The notes under the pieces were generated by a model. The model was not told the origin of the DNA, made no database searches, and saw only the letters and a program-made list of their open reading frames with translations. From positions 1-19,684 of the forward strand of contig ONXZ01000003.1 in the NCBI GenBank assembly GCA_900321905.1: a DNA stretch of 19,684 bases. The letters run 5' to 3'. This DNA comes from an uncultured Eubacteriales bacterium (GTDB lineage: Bacteria > Bacillota > Clostridia > Oscillospirales > Acutalibacteraceae). This document shows, in pieces, positions 6,119 through 13,980 of the stretch. How positions within the stretch are numbered: position 1 is the stretch's first letter; each line of letters starts with the position of its first letter. The translations under genes and the position numbers were made by a program.

Positions 6119-8233
6119 ATGGCTGTTATTAGCAGAATAAAAAACAGTAAGACAGAAGAAAAAAGTGTGTTAAAACAATACGGACTGTTTGCCGTCTACT
6201 TTGTTTTGGGTTTTGTGCTGAGTTTTGGCAAAGTAGTAGGCGACATCACGCCGTTTGGCGTATCAATCACAGCGGCGTCGCCAAAACGATATTTCCCTTT
6301 TGCGGCGGCAGGGGCGTTTATCGGCACGCTTGTCGGCGGAATAAACGCTCGCTCTGCGCGGTATCTTGCGGCAATAACTATTGCGCTGATAGGTGCGATT
6401 GCCGCGGCTTCGTTTGAACTCTATCACCGTCCCGCGTTTGTTATGACAATGGCGTTTCTGGCAGATTTTGCAAGCGGTGTTGTGCTGTGCCTCAACCTCG
6501 GCAGTGATTTTGGCGAATATGTGACTGTGGCGAGCGAAGCACTGCTTTGCAGTGGCGGTACATATTTTTTTTACAAAACGATTAATGCAAGTTATAAACG
6601 TTTGCGCTTCAGGGCGCTGCCCGTGTCTGACGTCGGCTGCGTTGTAATTTCGGCGGGGATTGTTGTTATGAATCTGTCGGCGTTGCGTATCGGCAGTGTA
6701 TGCCCTGCGCGTATAGCGGCAATGTTTATAGTTTTATGCGCTGTGCGGTATTCGGGCGACAGGCGTGCGCTGATACTTGCGCTGTCGCTCGGATTTTCAC
6801 TCTCAATTTCTAACAGCGGCGCTCTGTTTATTGTCGGCGCAATGGCGTTTTCGGCGCTTGTTGCATTACTGTTTCACGGCATTTCGTCATTTACAACAGG
6901 CGGTGCGTTTTTGTGTACGACAGGCTTTTTTGCCGCCGCTTCCGATAGCGAAATAGCGATGCCGTTTTTTATCGAGGCGCTTATTGCAACGGCTGTTTTT
7001 GTGCTTTTGCCGCAGGTCGTATGCGACAAACTTGAGCAGGCTTTTGCTTTTGGCGACAACGAGGCGCCTGACGGCTCACTGCGCCAGAACCTTGTGCTTA
7101 AACTGCGTTTCGCCTCCTCTGCAATGGCGGCAATCAGCGAGAGTGTAGACGCAGTGCGCGAGCGCATTAACGAACTTGCGCGCAAGAAAAATGACTACGA
7201 CCGCGAAATGCTGAGCGATGAGGAATATATCCGCCGTGAAATTGTGCTTGAAAAAACAAATCAAATCCGTATGGTTGCAAGCGACCAGTTTTTTTCAATC
7301 TCCGATATGCTCGGTGATTTGGCGTTTGAGTTTGACGAGGCGGAGATTTTTGACACTGCCTCCGCTGCGAAAATCCGCAGATTGCTCGGCGATTACAATA
7401 TTTTTCCGTCAAACGTTTCTGTTATTGAGGACAAGTTTTCGCGTGTTCGCGTCGAGGTGCTGACGGACGGTAACGCAGAGGCGTCAAACAACGGCAAACT
7501 CACAAATGAAGTCGGCAAAATACTCGGCAGATATTTTGATATGCCGCGAATAACTAATTTTAAAAACGAAACCATGATTGCCTATACCGAACGCCCCAAC
7601 TACCGCCTGACTGTCGGTTTTGCACAGCACAGCGCTCAGGGTAAACTCTGCGGCGATACGGTTAAGGTGATACAGGACGGCAGGGGGCATAGTATACTTA
7701 TTATCAGCGACGGTATGGGCAAAGGCTCTCGCGCTGCACTTGACGGAGCAATGGGTGCAGGACTGATTTCAAAACTCATCACAGCAGGTTTTGGTTTTGA
7801 TACGGCGCTCAAGGTTGTCAATTGCGCCCTGCTTGTCAAAAGCAACGACGAAAGCCTCGCAACGCTTGATATTATCAGTATTGACCTCTACACAGGCAAG
7901 TGCGAGATTTATAAGGCAGGAGCCCCTGCGAGTTATATTATAAAAAACAATAGCATTACAAAATGCGAACTCACCTCCATGCCTGCAGGTATTTTGCGCG
8001 GAATTGAGTTTGCAAAACGTACCGCTGTAATTGGTTGTGACGACAGTGTTGTACTGATGAGCGACGGAATAAGCGACCTCGGCAAAGAGTGGGTGGAGCA
8101 CACTCTGTCTGCGCTTAACGGTCTTGGCGTGCAGGAAACGGCTGACGCTGTTCTGACTCGCGCTCTTGCTGAATGTGAGGGCAAAAAGCATGATGATATG
8201 AGCATTATTTTTGCAAAACTTGAAAGGAATTAG
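6119..8233 (+). CDS. spoIIE: Stage II sporulation protein E, membrane PP2C-type phosphatase
   Basis: This 704-residue protein has the SpoIIE layout: about ten membrane helices in residues 18-300, a central cytoplasmic coiled region (about 320-480) and a C-terminal PP2C phosphatase domain (about 490-704). Metal-binding aspartates are in ISDGMGKGS (Asp531), LMSDGISD and HDDMSII (692-693). In sporulating bacteria SpoIIE assembles at the polar septum and dephosphorylates SpoIIAA, which frees sigma-F in the forespore. It is shorter than the 827 residues of B. subtilis SpoIIE, as is common in Clostridia. GAGG (6107-6110) lies eight bases before the ATG. It marks the organism as a spore former or a descendant of one. 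The next gene starts nine bases after the stop and is likely co-transcribed. Confidence 0.93.
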   Translation: MAVISRIKNSKTEEKSVLKQYGLFAVYFVLGFVLSFGKVVGDITPFGVSITAASPKRYFPFAAAGAFIGTLVGGINARSARYLAAITIALIGAIAAASFELYHRPAFVMTMAFLADFASGVVLCLNLGSDFGEYVTVASEALLCSGGTYFFYKTINASYKRLRFRALPVSDVGCVVISAGIVVMNLSALRIGSVCPARIAAMFIVLCAVRYSGDRRALILALSLGFSLSISNSGALFIVGAMAFSALVALLFHGISSFTTGGAFLCTTGFFAAASDSEIAMPFFIEALIATAVFVLLPQVVCDKLEQAFAFGDNEAPDGSLRQNLVLKLRFASSAMAAISESVDAVRERINELARKKNDYDREMLSDEEYIRREIVLEKTNQIRMVASDQFFSISDMLGDLAFEFDEAEIFDTASAAKIRRLLGDYNIFPSNVSVIEDKFSRVRVEVLTDGNAEASNNGKLTNEVGKILGRYFDMPRITNFKNETMIAYTERPNYRLTVGFAQHSAQGKLCGDTVKVIQDGRGHSILIISDGMGKGSRAALDGAMGAGLISKLITAGFGFDTALKVVNCALLVKSNDESLATLDIISIDLYTGKCEIYKAGAPASYIIKNNSITKCELTSMPAGILRGIEFAKRTAVIGCDDSVVLMSDGISDLGKEWVEHTLSALNGLGVQETADAVLTRALAECEGKKHDDMSIIFAKLERN

Positions 8234-8242
8234 GTGAAAAAT

Positions 8243-10009
8243 ATGAGTGGAATTTTTGCATTTGTCGGCGGAGAAAAGCCAAAGGAACTCCTGCTTAGCG
8301 GACTCGAAAATCTGCAGCATCGCGGCGGCGAGGTTTGCGGTATGGTAATTGCCGATAAGGACGGTTTTGCCACCGCAAAAACGGTAGGTACTGTGACAAG
8401 GCTTGCAGAGGATAATACAGGCTTTCTTCCTGACGGGTGCTGCGGAATTGCAAAAACGGATATTCAACTTCGTCTGCGCGGTGCTGCGTCTACTGTGCCT
8501 GCAGCAAACGAACTGTTTGCAGCCGCTTGCAGCGGATATATTGCTGATTTTGAGTCGCTTAAAAGATGGACGCGCTCACCGTTTGCAATTTCTACCGATG
8601 ACGACCTGCTGCTTGCGTGCCTTAGTATCTCAAACCGTGAAAACAGGGTTGAACTTGCAAACACAGTTGCTGCGGCGCTTACAGGCTCTCCGAGTTTTGT
8701 GTTTATGCCAAAAGGAGAAAACGAACTTTATGCACACGCAGGCAAAAATATGCTGTTTGCAGGGGTTGGCAAAATCGGTGCATTTTTGACTGACGAGTTG
8801 TCCGCTCTGCTGCTTTACTGTGACAAATACGCCGTTATTGAAAACGGCGAAACCGTGCGACTTCGTGCAGACAAAATCACTTTTTATGATGAAAAATGCC
8901 GCAAAATAAAAAAGGTATTCAATCCTGTTACCGGCAGAGTTTATGCTGACGGTCAGGCGTCGCTCGGCGATGAAATCCATTTTTGTGCGCGCGCAGCACG
9001 TGAAGTTTACTGCAATTTTGTAAAAAACGGTGCGCTGAATTTAGACGCGCTTAAACTCACCAAACGCGCAGTGGAGCGCATATCACGCATTGTTCTGGTG
9101 GGCGAAGGCAGTTCGTACAACGCGGCGCTTTTTGGCATGCGCTTGTTTGAAATGCTTAGCGATATTCCCTGCGCTGTTTACCGAAGCGGCGAGTTCATCT
9201 ATTCAAAATGCGTGCTTGATAAAAACACACTTGTTATCGCCGTTTCGCACCGCGGTGAAACGGCAGACACGCTATCCTGCGTGCGGCGCGCGGTATCTGC
9301 GCAAGCGCAGACTCTTGCTCTGACAAGCACAAAAACTTCTTCGCTATCTCTGATTTGCGAGCGTACTATGCTGACCGATAGTGATTACTACAACAGTTCT
9401 TCGCTTTGCTCGTTTATCTATAGCAGTATGTCGCTTGCTCTGCTTGCGCTATACATCGGTATGCGCGACTCTGTTGTGACGGATATATACCTTACTATGG
9501 CTCTGAAAATGGCTGAACTCCTGTCAGGCAAAATTGCCTCCGCCGTCAAAGATAACACCGCATATTCAGCAGCGGTCAACACCGTTTTGCAGTGCGAGCG
9601 CATTTATACCTGTGCAAATTCGGTAGATTATTCCGCCGCGCTTGAAACTGCCGACAAAATCCGTCGCGTGGCAAATAAGGACTGCACAGCCGTGCCAATA
9701 TCAGAAATCGTTACTTACCCTTCCGACCTTATTATGGGTGCGGCTGTGCTTGTTTTTGAAACCTCAAAAGTCAAAGGCGTTTTTTGCGAACTGCAACTCA
9801 GCCGCCTGCAGGCGCTCGGTGCAAAGATTATACTTTTTACTACGGAAAACCTTGAGGACGATATAAAGCATTATGACACAGTTATCAGCGTCAACGACAC
9901 ACTGCCGATATTTAACCCCATACCTTGCGCAGCGGCAGGTTACCGTCTTGCCGAACGATTGAAAAGAGCCTTAGAAGAAACTGAGGAAGAAAACCTTGCC
10001 GCATCATAA
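8243..10009 (+). CDS. GlmS-like protein with degenerate glutaminase and isomerase sites (probable pseudoenzyme)
   Basis: This 588-residue protein has the GlmS architecture: an N-terminal class II glutamine amidotransferase domain (1-225) and two SIS sugar-phosphate domains (about 240-575). The start aligns MSGIFAFVGG with MCGIVGY, so the catalytic Cys is replaced by Ser2 (codon AGT). The HTRWATHG glutamine-binding motif reads roughly KTDIQLRL (71-78), and the oxyanion HNG reads CSG (96-98). In the SIS part GEGSSYNA (287-294) and GETADTL (338-344) survive. However, the GTEIGVASTK motif is lost, KHGP reads TYPS, and the C-terminal PRNLAKSVTVE tail is absent. GlmS itself makes glucosamine-6-phosphate from fructose-6-phosphate and glutamine; this paralogue probably cannot. 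It may instead sense a sugar phosphate. AGGTG (8232-8236) supports ATG 8243, although a GTG at 8234 is also possible. No terminator separates it from spoIIE. Confidence 0.8.
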   Translation: MSGIFAFVGGEKPKELLLSGLENLQHRGGEVCGMVIADKDGFATAKTVGTVTRLAEDNTGFLPDGCCGIAKTDIQLRLRGAASTVPAANELFAAACSGYIADFESLKRWTRSPFAISTDDDLLLACLSISNRENRVELANTVAAALTGSPSFVFMPKGENELYAHAGKNMLFAGVGKIGAFLTDELSALLLYCDKYAVIENGETVRLRADKITFYDEKCRKIKKVFNPVTGRVYADGQASLGDEIHFCARAAREVYCNFVKNGALNLDALKLTKRAVERISRIVLVGEGSSYNAALFGMRLFEMLSDIPCAVYRSGEFIYSKCVLDKNTLVIAVSHRGETADTLSCVRRAVSAQAQTLALTSTKTSSLSLICERTMLTDSDYYNSSSLCSFIYSSMSLALLALYIGMRDSVVTDIYLTMALKMAELLSGKIASAVKDNTAYSAAVNTVLQCERIYTCANSVDYSAALETADKIRRVANKDCTAVPISEIVTYPSDLIMGAAVLVFETSKVKGVFCELQLSRLQALGAKIILFTTENLEDDIKHYDTVISVNDTLPIFNPIPCAAAGYRLAERLKRALEETEEENLAAS

Positions 10010-10014
10010 AACAA

Positions 10015-10043
10015 TAGACTTTTGCAACTGTGTATGATATAAT
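10015..10043 (+). promoter_or_regulatory. Extended -10 promoter for the GH27 gene
   Basis: A TAGACT -35-like box (10015-10020), a 17-bp spacer and TATAAT (10038-10043) preceded by TGA form an extended -10 promoter. It sits in the 63-base gap after the GlmS-like gene, 29 bases before the start codon. Confidence 0.65.
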
Positions 10044-10072
10044 TAACACAAATAATTTGCAGGAGTCAATTT

Positions 10073-11356
10073 ATGGAAAAATTTAAAACCTGGGCAACAA
10101 AACCGCCGCTCGGATGGAACAGTTGGGACTGCTTCGGTGCGGCTGTAACGGAACAGCAAATCCGCGAAAACGCTGACTATATGGCAAAGTATCTCAAACC
10201 GTACGGCTGGGAGTACGTTGTGTGCGATATTCAGTGGTATGAGCCAAAGGCGTACAGCAACGACTACAACAATTTTACGGAACTTGAAATGGACGAATAC
10301 GGCAGACTTATGCCTGCGGTCAACCGTTTTCCGAGTGCTGCAGACGGCAGAGGATTCACCACCCTTGCTGAGTATATTCATTCTCTCGGACTCAAGTTCG
10401 GAATTCACATTATGCGTGGCGTTCCGCGTCAGGCAGTGGCGCAAAACTGTCCGATTTACGGCAGCGACAGCACCTGCCGCGATATAGCGCACCATTTTTC
10501 CGTTTGCTCATGGAACACCGATATGTACGGCGTTAAAAACAGTGACGAGGCTCAGGAATATTATAACTCAATCATAAATATGTACGCTTCCTGGGGCGTT
10601 GATTTTATCAAGTGCGACGATATCTGCGTTACGGAATTCCGCCGCTGGGATAACCCGTACAGCGCTGATTATGAGATAGAGATGCTTCGCAAAGCAATTG
10701 ATAACTGCGGCAGGGAGATTGTGTTATCTCTCTCGCCCGGACCTGCTCTGCGCGATAAGGCTGACCACCTTTGCGCTAATGCCAATATGTGGCGGCTCAC
10801 AGGCGATTTCTGGGACGTGTGGGATAAACTGTACGATATGTTTGACAAGTGCAAACAGTGGGAGGGCGTAACCGATACAGGCAATTTCCCCGACTGCGAT
10901 ATGCTGCCGATTGGCAGGATTGCAAAAAACAGCACTTACTACGGCGCAAACAACCGTATGAGCCAGTTCACAAAGCCTGAACATTACACGCTTATGACTC
11001 TTTGGGGCATTTTCAGAAGTCCGCTGATGATTGGCGGCAACCTGCCTGAAAATGACGAATTCACTTTTTCGCTCCTCACAAACAGTGAGTATATGAAGAT
11101 GAACCAAAACTCAACTAACGCGCGCGAACTCTGCCGCGAGGGCGACAAGGTTATCTGGGTATCAGACGGCGACGGCTGCAAGTATGCGGCGCTGTTTAAC
11201 ACAGGCGATACCGAGCAGGAAGTTGCGCTAACATTTGACGAAAAAGGCGAATACTCTGTGCTTGACATATGGCAAAATGAGGAACTCGGCACAGTCAAAA
11301 ATACCCTCAAAGCGAGCGTCGCACCGCACGGCGCAAGGCTGTTCAAACTGGTTTGA
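10073..11356 (+). CDS. Glycoside hydrolase family 27 enzyme, probable alpha-galactosidase
   Basis: This 427-residue cytoplasmic enzyme belongs to the clan-D retaining glycosidases and probably removes terminal alpha-galactose from oligosaccharides. The N-terminal barrel opens with PPLGWNSWDCFG (11-22), the family signature. The nucleophile is expected at Asp182 in DFIKCDD, and the acid/base at Asp245 in MWRLTGDFWD, by comparison with the WRNFAD segment of human alpha-galactosidase A. A beta-sandwich makes up about the last 80 residues (VIWVSDGDGCKYAALFNTGD onward). Some GH27 members act on beta-L-arabinopyranosides or isomaltodextrans, so the substrate is not certain. There is no signal peptide. 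AGGAG (10061-10065) lies seven bases before the ATG. It is followed by an independent promoter for GH5, so it is probably its own transcription unit with some read-through. Confidence 0.88.
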   Translation: MEKFKTWATKPPLGWNSWDCFGAAVTEQQIRENADYMAKYLKPYGWEYVVCDIQWYEPKAYSNDYNNFTELEMDEYGRLMPAVNRFPSAADGRGFTTLAEYIHSLGLKFGIHIMRGVPRQAVAQNCPIYGSDSTCRDIAHHFSVCSWNTDMYGVKNSDEAQEYYNSIINMYASWGVDFIKCDDICVTEFRRWDNPYSADYEIEMLRKAIDNCGREIVLSLSPGPALRDKADHLCANANMWRLTGDFWDVWDKLYDMFDKCKQWEGVTDTGNFPDCDMLPIGRIAKNSTYYGANNRMSQFTKPEHYTLMTLWGIFRSPLMIGGNLPENDEFTFSLLTNSEYMKMNQNSTNARELCREGDKVIWVSDGDGCKYAALFNTGDTEQEVALTFDEKGEYSVLDIWQNEELGTVKNTLKASVAPHGARLFKLV

Positions 11357-11376
11357 TTAAATAAATAAAATATGTG

Positions 11377-11405
11377 TTGAATTAAAATAGCAGTTCGTAT
11401 ATAAT
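11377..11405 (+). promoter_or_regulatory. Sigma-A type promoter for the GH5-GH130 operon
   Basis: The -35 box TTGAAT (11377-11382), a 17-bp spacer and the perfect -10 TATAAT (11400-11405) predict a transcript start near 11412. The -10 box lies inside a long inverted repeat, so the promoter is probably regulated. Confidence 0.8.
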
Positions 11406-11426
11406 CAAGGTATACGAACTGCTATT
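11386..11426 (+). promoter_or_regulatory. Operator-like 16-bp perfect inverted repeat over the GH5 promoter
   Basis: AATAGCAGTTCGTATA (11386-11401) is the exact reverse complement of TATACGAACTGCTATT (11411-11426), with nine bases between them. The centre lies just after the -10 box, so a dimeric repressor bound here would block RNA polymerase. With transcription predicted to start near 11412, only the right arm would be in the GH5 mRNA, which argues for a DNA site rather than an RNA hairpin. A secondary role as terminator for the GH27 gene is possible, but no good T run follows. Confidence 0.7.
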
Positions 11427-11451
11427 ATTTGGCGTTTTTGGGAGAGAGTTT

Positions 11452-12924
11452 ATGGAAAAAATCAGAGCAAACAAACTTCGTTTTGTGGACTCAAAAGGCA
11501 GGACAAGGATTTTCAACGGTATGAATATCGACGATAAACTTGTTAACTGCGCGGAGTTTCGCTACAATCTTGACGAAGAGTTTTTTAAAAAGTACAAGGC
11601 TCGCGGCTTTGACATTATCCGCCTTGCGGTAACGTGGCAAAATCTTGAGCCGAAAATGGGCGAGTATAACGAGAGTTATCTGAAGTCGATTGACAGTATC
11701 TTTGCCCTTGCCGAAAAGTACGGCGTTTACATTCTGCTTGATATGCACCAGGATTTGTATTCGCAAAACGACGGCGAGTGCGTTGGCGACGGCGCGCCGT
11801 CCTGGGCTGCAATCACTGACGGCGCAAAGCCGAGAATGCCGATTTTTGTTTGGGCGGACGGCTACTTTATGGGCAAGTGGGTCAGAAATGAGTTTGATAA
11901 TTTCTGGAACAATACCGAAGTCGCAGGCAGAGGTTTGCAGGACAGATACTGCGATTTGTGGCAAATGCTCGCAAAGCGCTACGGCGAAAGTCCTGCACTA
12001 TTTGGCTTTGACCTTATGAACGAGCCGTTTCCCGGCTCATACAGCACCAAGATGTTTGCACGGCTTGTCGGCGGTGTTGCTAAAACGGTGCTGTTTAATA
12101 AAAAGGTCGACAGGGTAAAACTTATCAAATCTGCTGTCAAGCGCGACACACGCAGTATGCTCGACTGCATAGGTGGCGACGTTATCCGTGACGCGGTTTA
12201 CCGCATTGATAAGATTCAGCAGCAGTTTGACCAGGAAAAATACACGCCGTTTCTCAACAAAACGACTGCCGCTATCAGGGAGATTACACCCAACGGCATT
12301 GTGATGATGGAGCAGAGTTATATCTGCAACAGCGGCGTTAAGCAGTCCGCTTCGCCAATCAGTGTTAACGGCAAGCGCGAGGCAAATCAATGCTTCGGTC
12401 CGCACGCATACGATTTTTCTGTTGATACTCCGCTTTATCAGTATGCAAATTCAAGCAGAGTTAAGGCGTTTTTTGGCGAAATGCGCAAAACGCAATTACG
12501 CCTTGATGTGCCTGTAATTGTAGGCGAGTGGGGCGGTTGCAGTGACAACACGGATACTTCGTGGTTTGGTCACGCAAACGAACTTCTTGACTTTTTTGAC
12601 GAAATGCAGTGGGGTCAGATGTACTGGGATTACCATGGCGACGACCTTGACGCACCGCTTATGGATATGCTTTGCAGAACGCACCCGGTTGCGGTTGCCG
12701 GCAAAATCGAAAGTTACGGCATTGACAGAAAAAATAACATCTTTAACCTCAATTTCACCGCAGACGAAAAGGGTGAGAGCATTATCTACGTCCACAAGCC
12801 GTTTGAAGTTATTGAGGGCGCAAAGTGCAAGGTTATTGAAACGTACGACAGCGGCGCCAGCCTTATCAAAATCCCTGCAAAAAAGGGCGAGAATACAGTT
12901 AAAATCAAATTAATTTCTGATTAA
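11452..12924 (+). CDS. Glycoside hydrolase family 5 enzyme related to endoglycoceramidases
   Basis: This is a 490-residue retaining (beta/alpha)8-barrel glycosidase. The acid/base is Glu191 in FDLMNEPFPG, and the nucleophile is Glu359 in VIVGEWGG. LLDMHQDLYS (95-104) with VGDGAPSWA (111-119) is characteristic of the endoglycoceramidase branch of GH5, enzymes that split an intact glycan from the ceramide of glycosphingolipids. Family members also include beta-glycosidases acting on other aglycones, so the substrate remains open. The barrel ends near residue 410, followed by a small beta domain (INLNF-like strands to the C-terminus). Known endoglycoceramidases are secreted; this one has no signal peptide. 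GGAGAGAG lies directly before the ATG. The GH130 gene follows after 25 bases in the same operon. Confidence 0.82.
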   Translation: MEKIRANKLRFVDSKGRTRIFNGMNIDDKLVNCAEFRYNLDEEFFKKYKARGFDIIRLAVTWQNLEPKMGEYNESYLKSIDSIFALAEKYGVYILLDMHQDLYSQNDGECVGDGAPSWAAITDGAKPRMPIFVWADGYFMGKWVRNEFDNFWNNTEVAGRGLQDRYCDLWQMLAKRYGESPALFGFDLMNEPFPGSYSTKMFARLVGGVAKTVLFNKKVDRVKLIKSAVKRDTRSMLDCIGGDVIRDAVYRIDKIQQQFDQEKYTPFLNKTTAAIREITPNGIVMMEQSYICNSGVKQSASPISVNGKREANQCFGPHAYDFSVDTPLYQYANSSRVKAFFGEMRKTQLRLDVPVIVGEWGGCSDNTDTSWFGHANELLDFFDEMQWGQMYWDYHGDDLDAPLMDMLCRTHPVAVAGKIESYGIDRKNNIFNLNFTADEKGESIIYVHKPFEVIEGAKCKVIETYDSGASLIKIPAKKGENTVKIKLISD

Positions 12925-12949
12925 CTTCAGGAAGTTCAGGAGGTATATT

Positions 12950-13900
12950 ATGGCAAAAATTATTGGGCAGTCAATTCCGAATATCCCATGGCAGGACAAG
13001 CCTGAGGGTTATAGGTACCCTGTGTGGAGATATACGGAAAATCCTATTATTACAAGGGATGATTTGTTTTTTGCAAACAGTATTTTTAATTCCGCGGTTG
13101 TGCCTTACGGCGACGGCTTTGCAGGTGTTTTTCGCGTAGACGATATGACAAGATATCACACAATCGTTACAGGTTACAGCAAGGACGCTATTCACTGGGA
13201 ACTTGACGACAAGGTTATTTTCAACGGCTACGACCCGCGCCTTTGCGAGATTGAGGGCAAGTACTATCTGTCATGGGTTAACCTCACTCCAAACGGCACT
13301 ACAATCGGCATTGCCGCTACAGAGGACTTCAAGACATGGGAGCAGTTTGAGGATGCAACTTATCCCGTTGCACGAAACGGTGTTTTGTTCCCTAAAAAGA
13401 TTAACGGCGAGTATATGCTCCTTGTCCGTCCGTGCGACAGAGGCCACACACCGTACGGCGATATTTTTATCGAGCGCAGCAAGGACCTTGAATACTGGGG
13501 CAAGTACAGGTTTGTTATGAAGCCTGAGCAGTTTTGGGAAAAAACTAAAATCGGTGCAGGTCCTACTCCTATCGAAATTGATGAAGGCTGGCTTTTGTTC
13601 TACCACGGCGTGCTGACAAGTTGCAACGGCTTTACCTACAGTATGGGCGCTGCAATCCTTGACAAAGATGAGCCGTGGAAAGTATTGCACAGAGCGGACT
13701 CATTCCTCCTTGCACCTCACGAACTGTACGAAACAGTCGGCGACGTGCCTAACGTTGTGTTCCCATGCTCTGCTCTCGCAGACGCCGACAGCGGCAAAAT
13801 CGCGCTCTACTATGGCGCGGCAGACACAACAGTTGCACTTGCATTCACAACCGTTGACGAGGTTGTAAACTACATCAAAGAACACGATTTAATCAAATAA
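12950..13900 (+). CDS. Glycoside hydrolase family 130 protein, probable beta-mannoside phosphorylase
   Basis: This 316-residue single-domain five-bladed beta-propeller enzyme is cytoplasmic. GH130 members mostly phosphorolyse beta-1,4- or beta-1,2-linked mannosides, releasing mannose-1-phosphate; a few hydrolyse. Family features seen are YDPRL (94-98, candidate catalytic Asp95), GAGPTPIEIDEGWLLFYHG (202-220) and ALYYGAADT (285-293). The basic residues around Arg62, Arg68 and His70 (FRVDD, TRYH) and His219 fit the phosphate site of the phosphorylases, which makes phosphorolysis more likely than hydrolysis. AGGAGGT stands before the ATG. Sharing an operon with a GH5, and lying beside a GH27, suggests the last steps in using a mannose- and galactose-containing glycan. 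Confidence 0.85.
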   Translation: MAKIIGQSIPNIPWQDKPEGYRYPVWRYTENPIITRDDLFFANSIFNSAVVPYGDGFAGVFRVDDMTRYHTIVTGYSKDAIHWELDDKVIFNGYDPRLCEIEGKYYLSWVNLTPNGTTIGIAATEDFKTWEQFEDATYPVARNGVLFPKKINGEYMLLVRPCDRGHTPYGDIFIERSKDLEYWGKYRFVMKPEQFWEKTKIGAGPTPIEIDEGWLLFYHGVLTSCNGFTYSMGAAILDKDEPWKVLHRADSFLLAPHELYETVGDVPNVVFPCSALADADSGKIALYYGAADTTVALAFTTVDEVVNYIKEHDLIK

Positions 13901-13909
13901 CAAAAAAAC

Positions 13910-13935
13910 GGAGCGATGTAGGCATCGCTCCCTAC
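13910..13935. repeat. Short palindromic element of GTAGGG type
   Basis: GGAGCGATG (13910-13918) and CATCGCTCC (13923-13931) form a perfect 9-bp hairpin with a TAGG loop. It ends in CTAC, so the opposite strand reads GTAGGGAGCGATG. The hairpin at 909-936 also begins GTAGGG on its own strand. Similar intergenic elements are scattered in many gut Clostridia genomes. Confidence 0.5.
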
Positions 13936-13941
13936 AAAAAC

Positions 13942-13969
13942 TAAAAGGCTTGCCGCGGCAAGCCTTTTA
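13942..13969. terminator. Bidirectional terminator, 28-base perfect palindrome
   Basis: TAAAAGGCTTGCCG (13942-13955) is followed directly by its reverse complement up to 13969. Each strand ends the stem with TTTT. It lies between the convergent GH130 and M28 peptidase genes and can stop transcripts from both sides. Confidence 0.85.
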
Positions 13970-13980
13970 ATAATGCTGTT

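Noticed and set aside
8234..8242. GTG start for the GlmS-like gene
   Set aside because: It has a plausible ribosome site, but it would put three extra residues before the MSGIF start that aligns with the processed N-terminus of class II amidotransferases. It cannot be fully excluded.
7769..8467. 232-codon open frame on the - strand across the spoIIE / GlmS-like junction
   Set aside because: It has low-complexity composition and no motif, and it is antisense to two well-supported genes.
11386..11426. Inverted repeat read as the GH27 terminator
   Set aside because: The stem is AT-rich and is followed by ATTTGGCG rather than a T run, and it encloses a promoter. An operator is the better reading.
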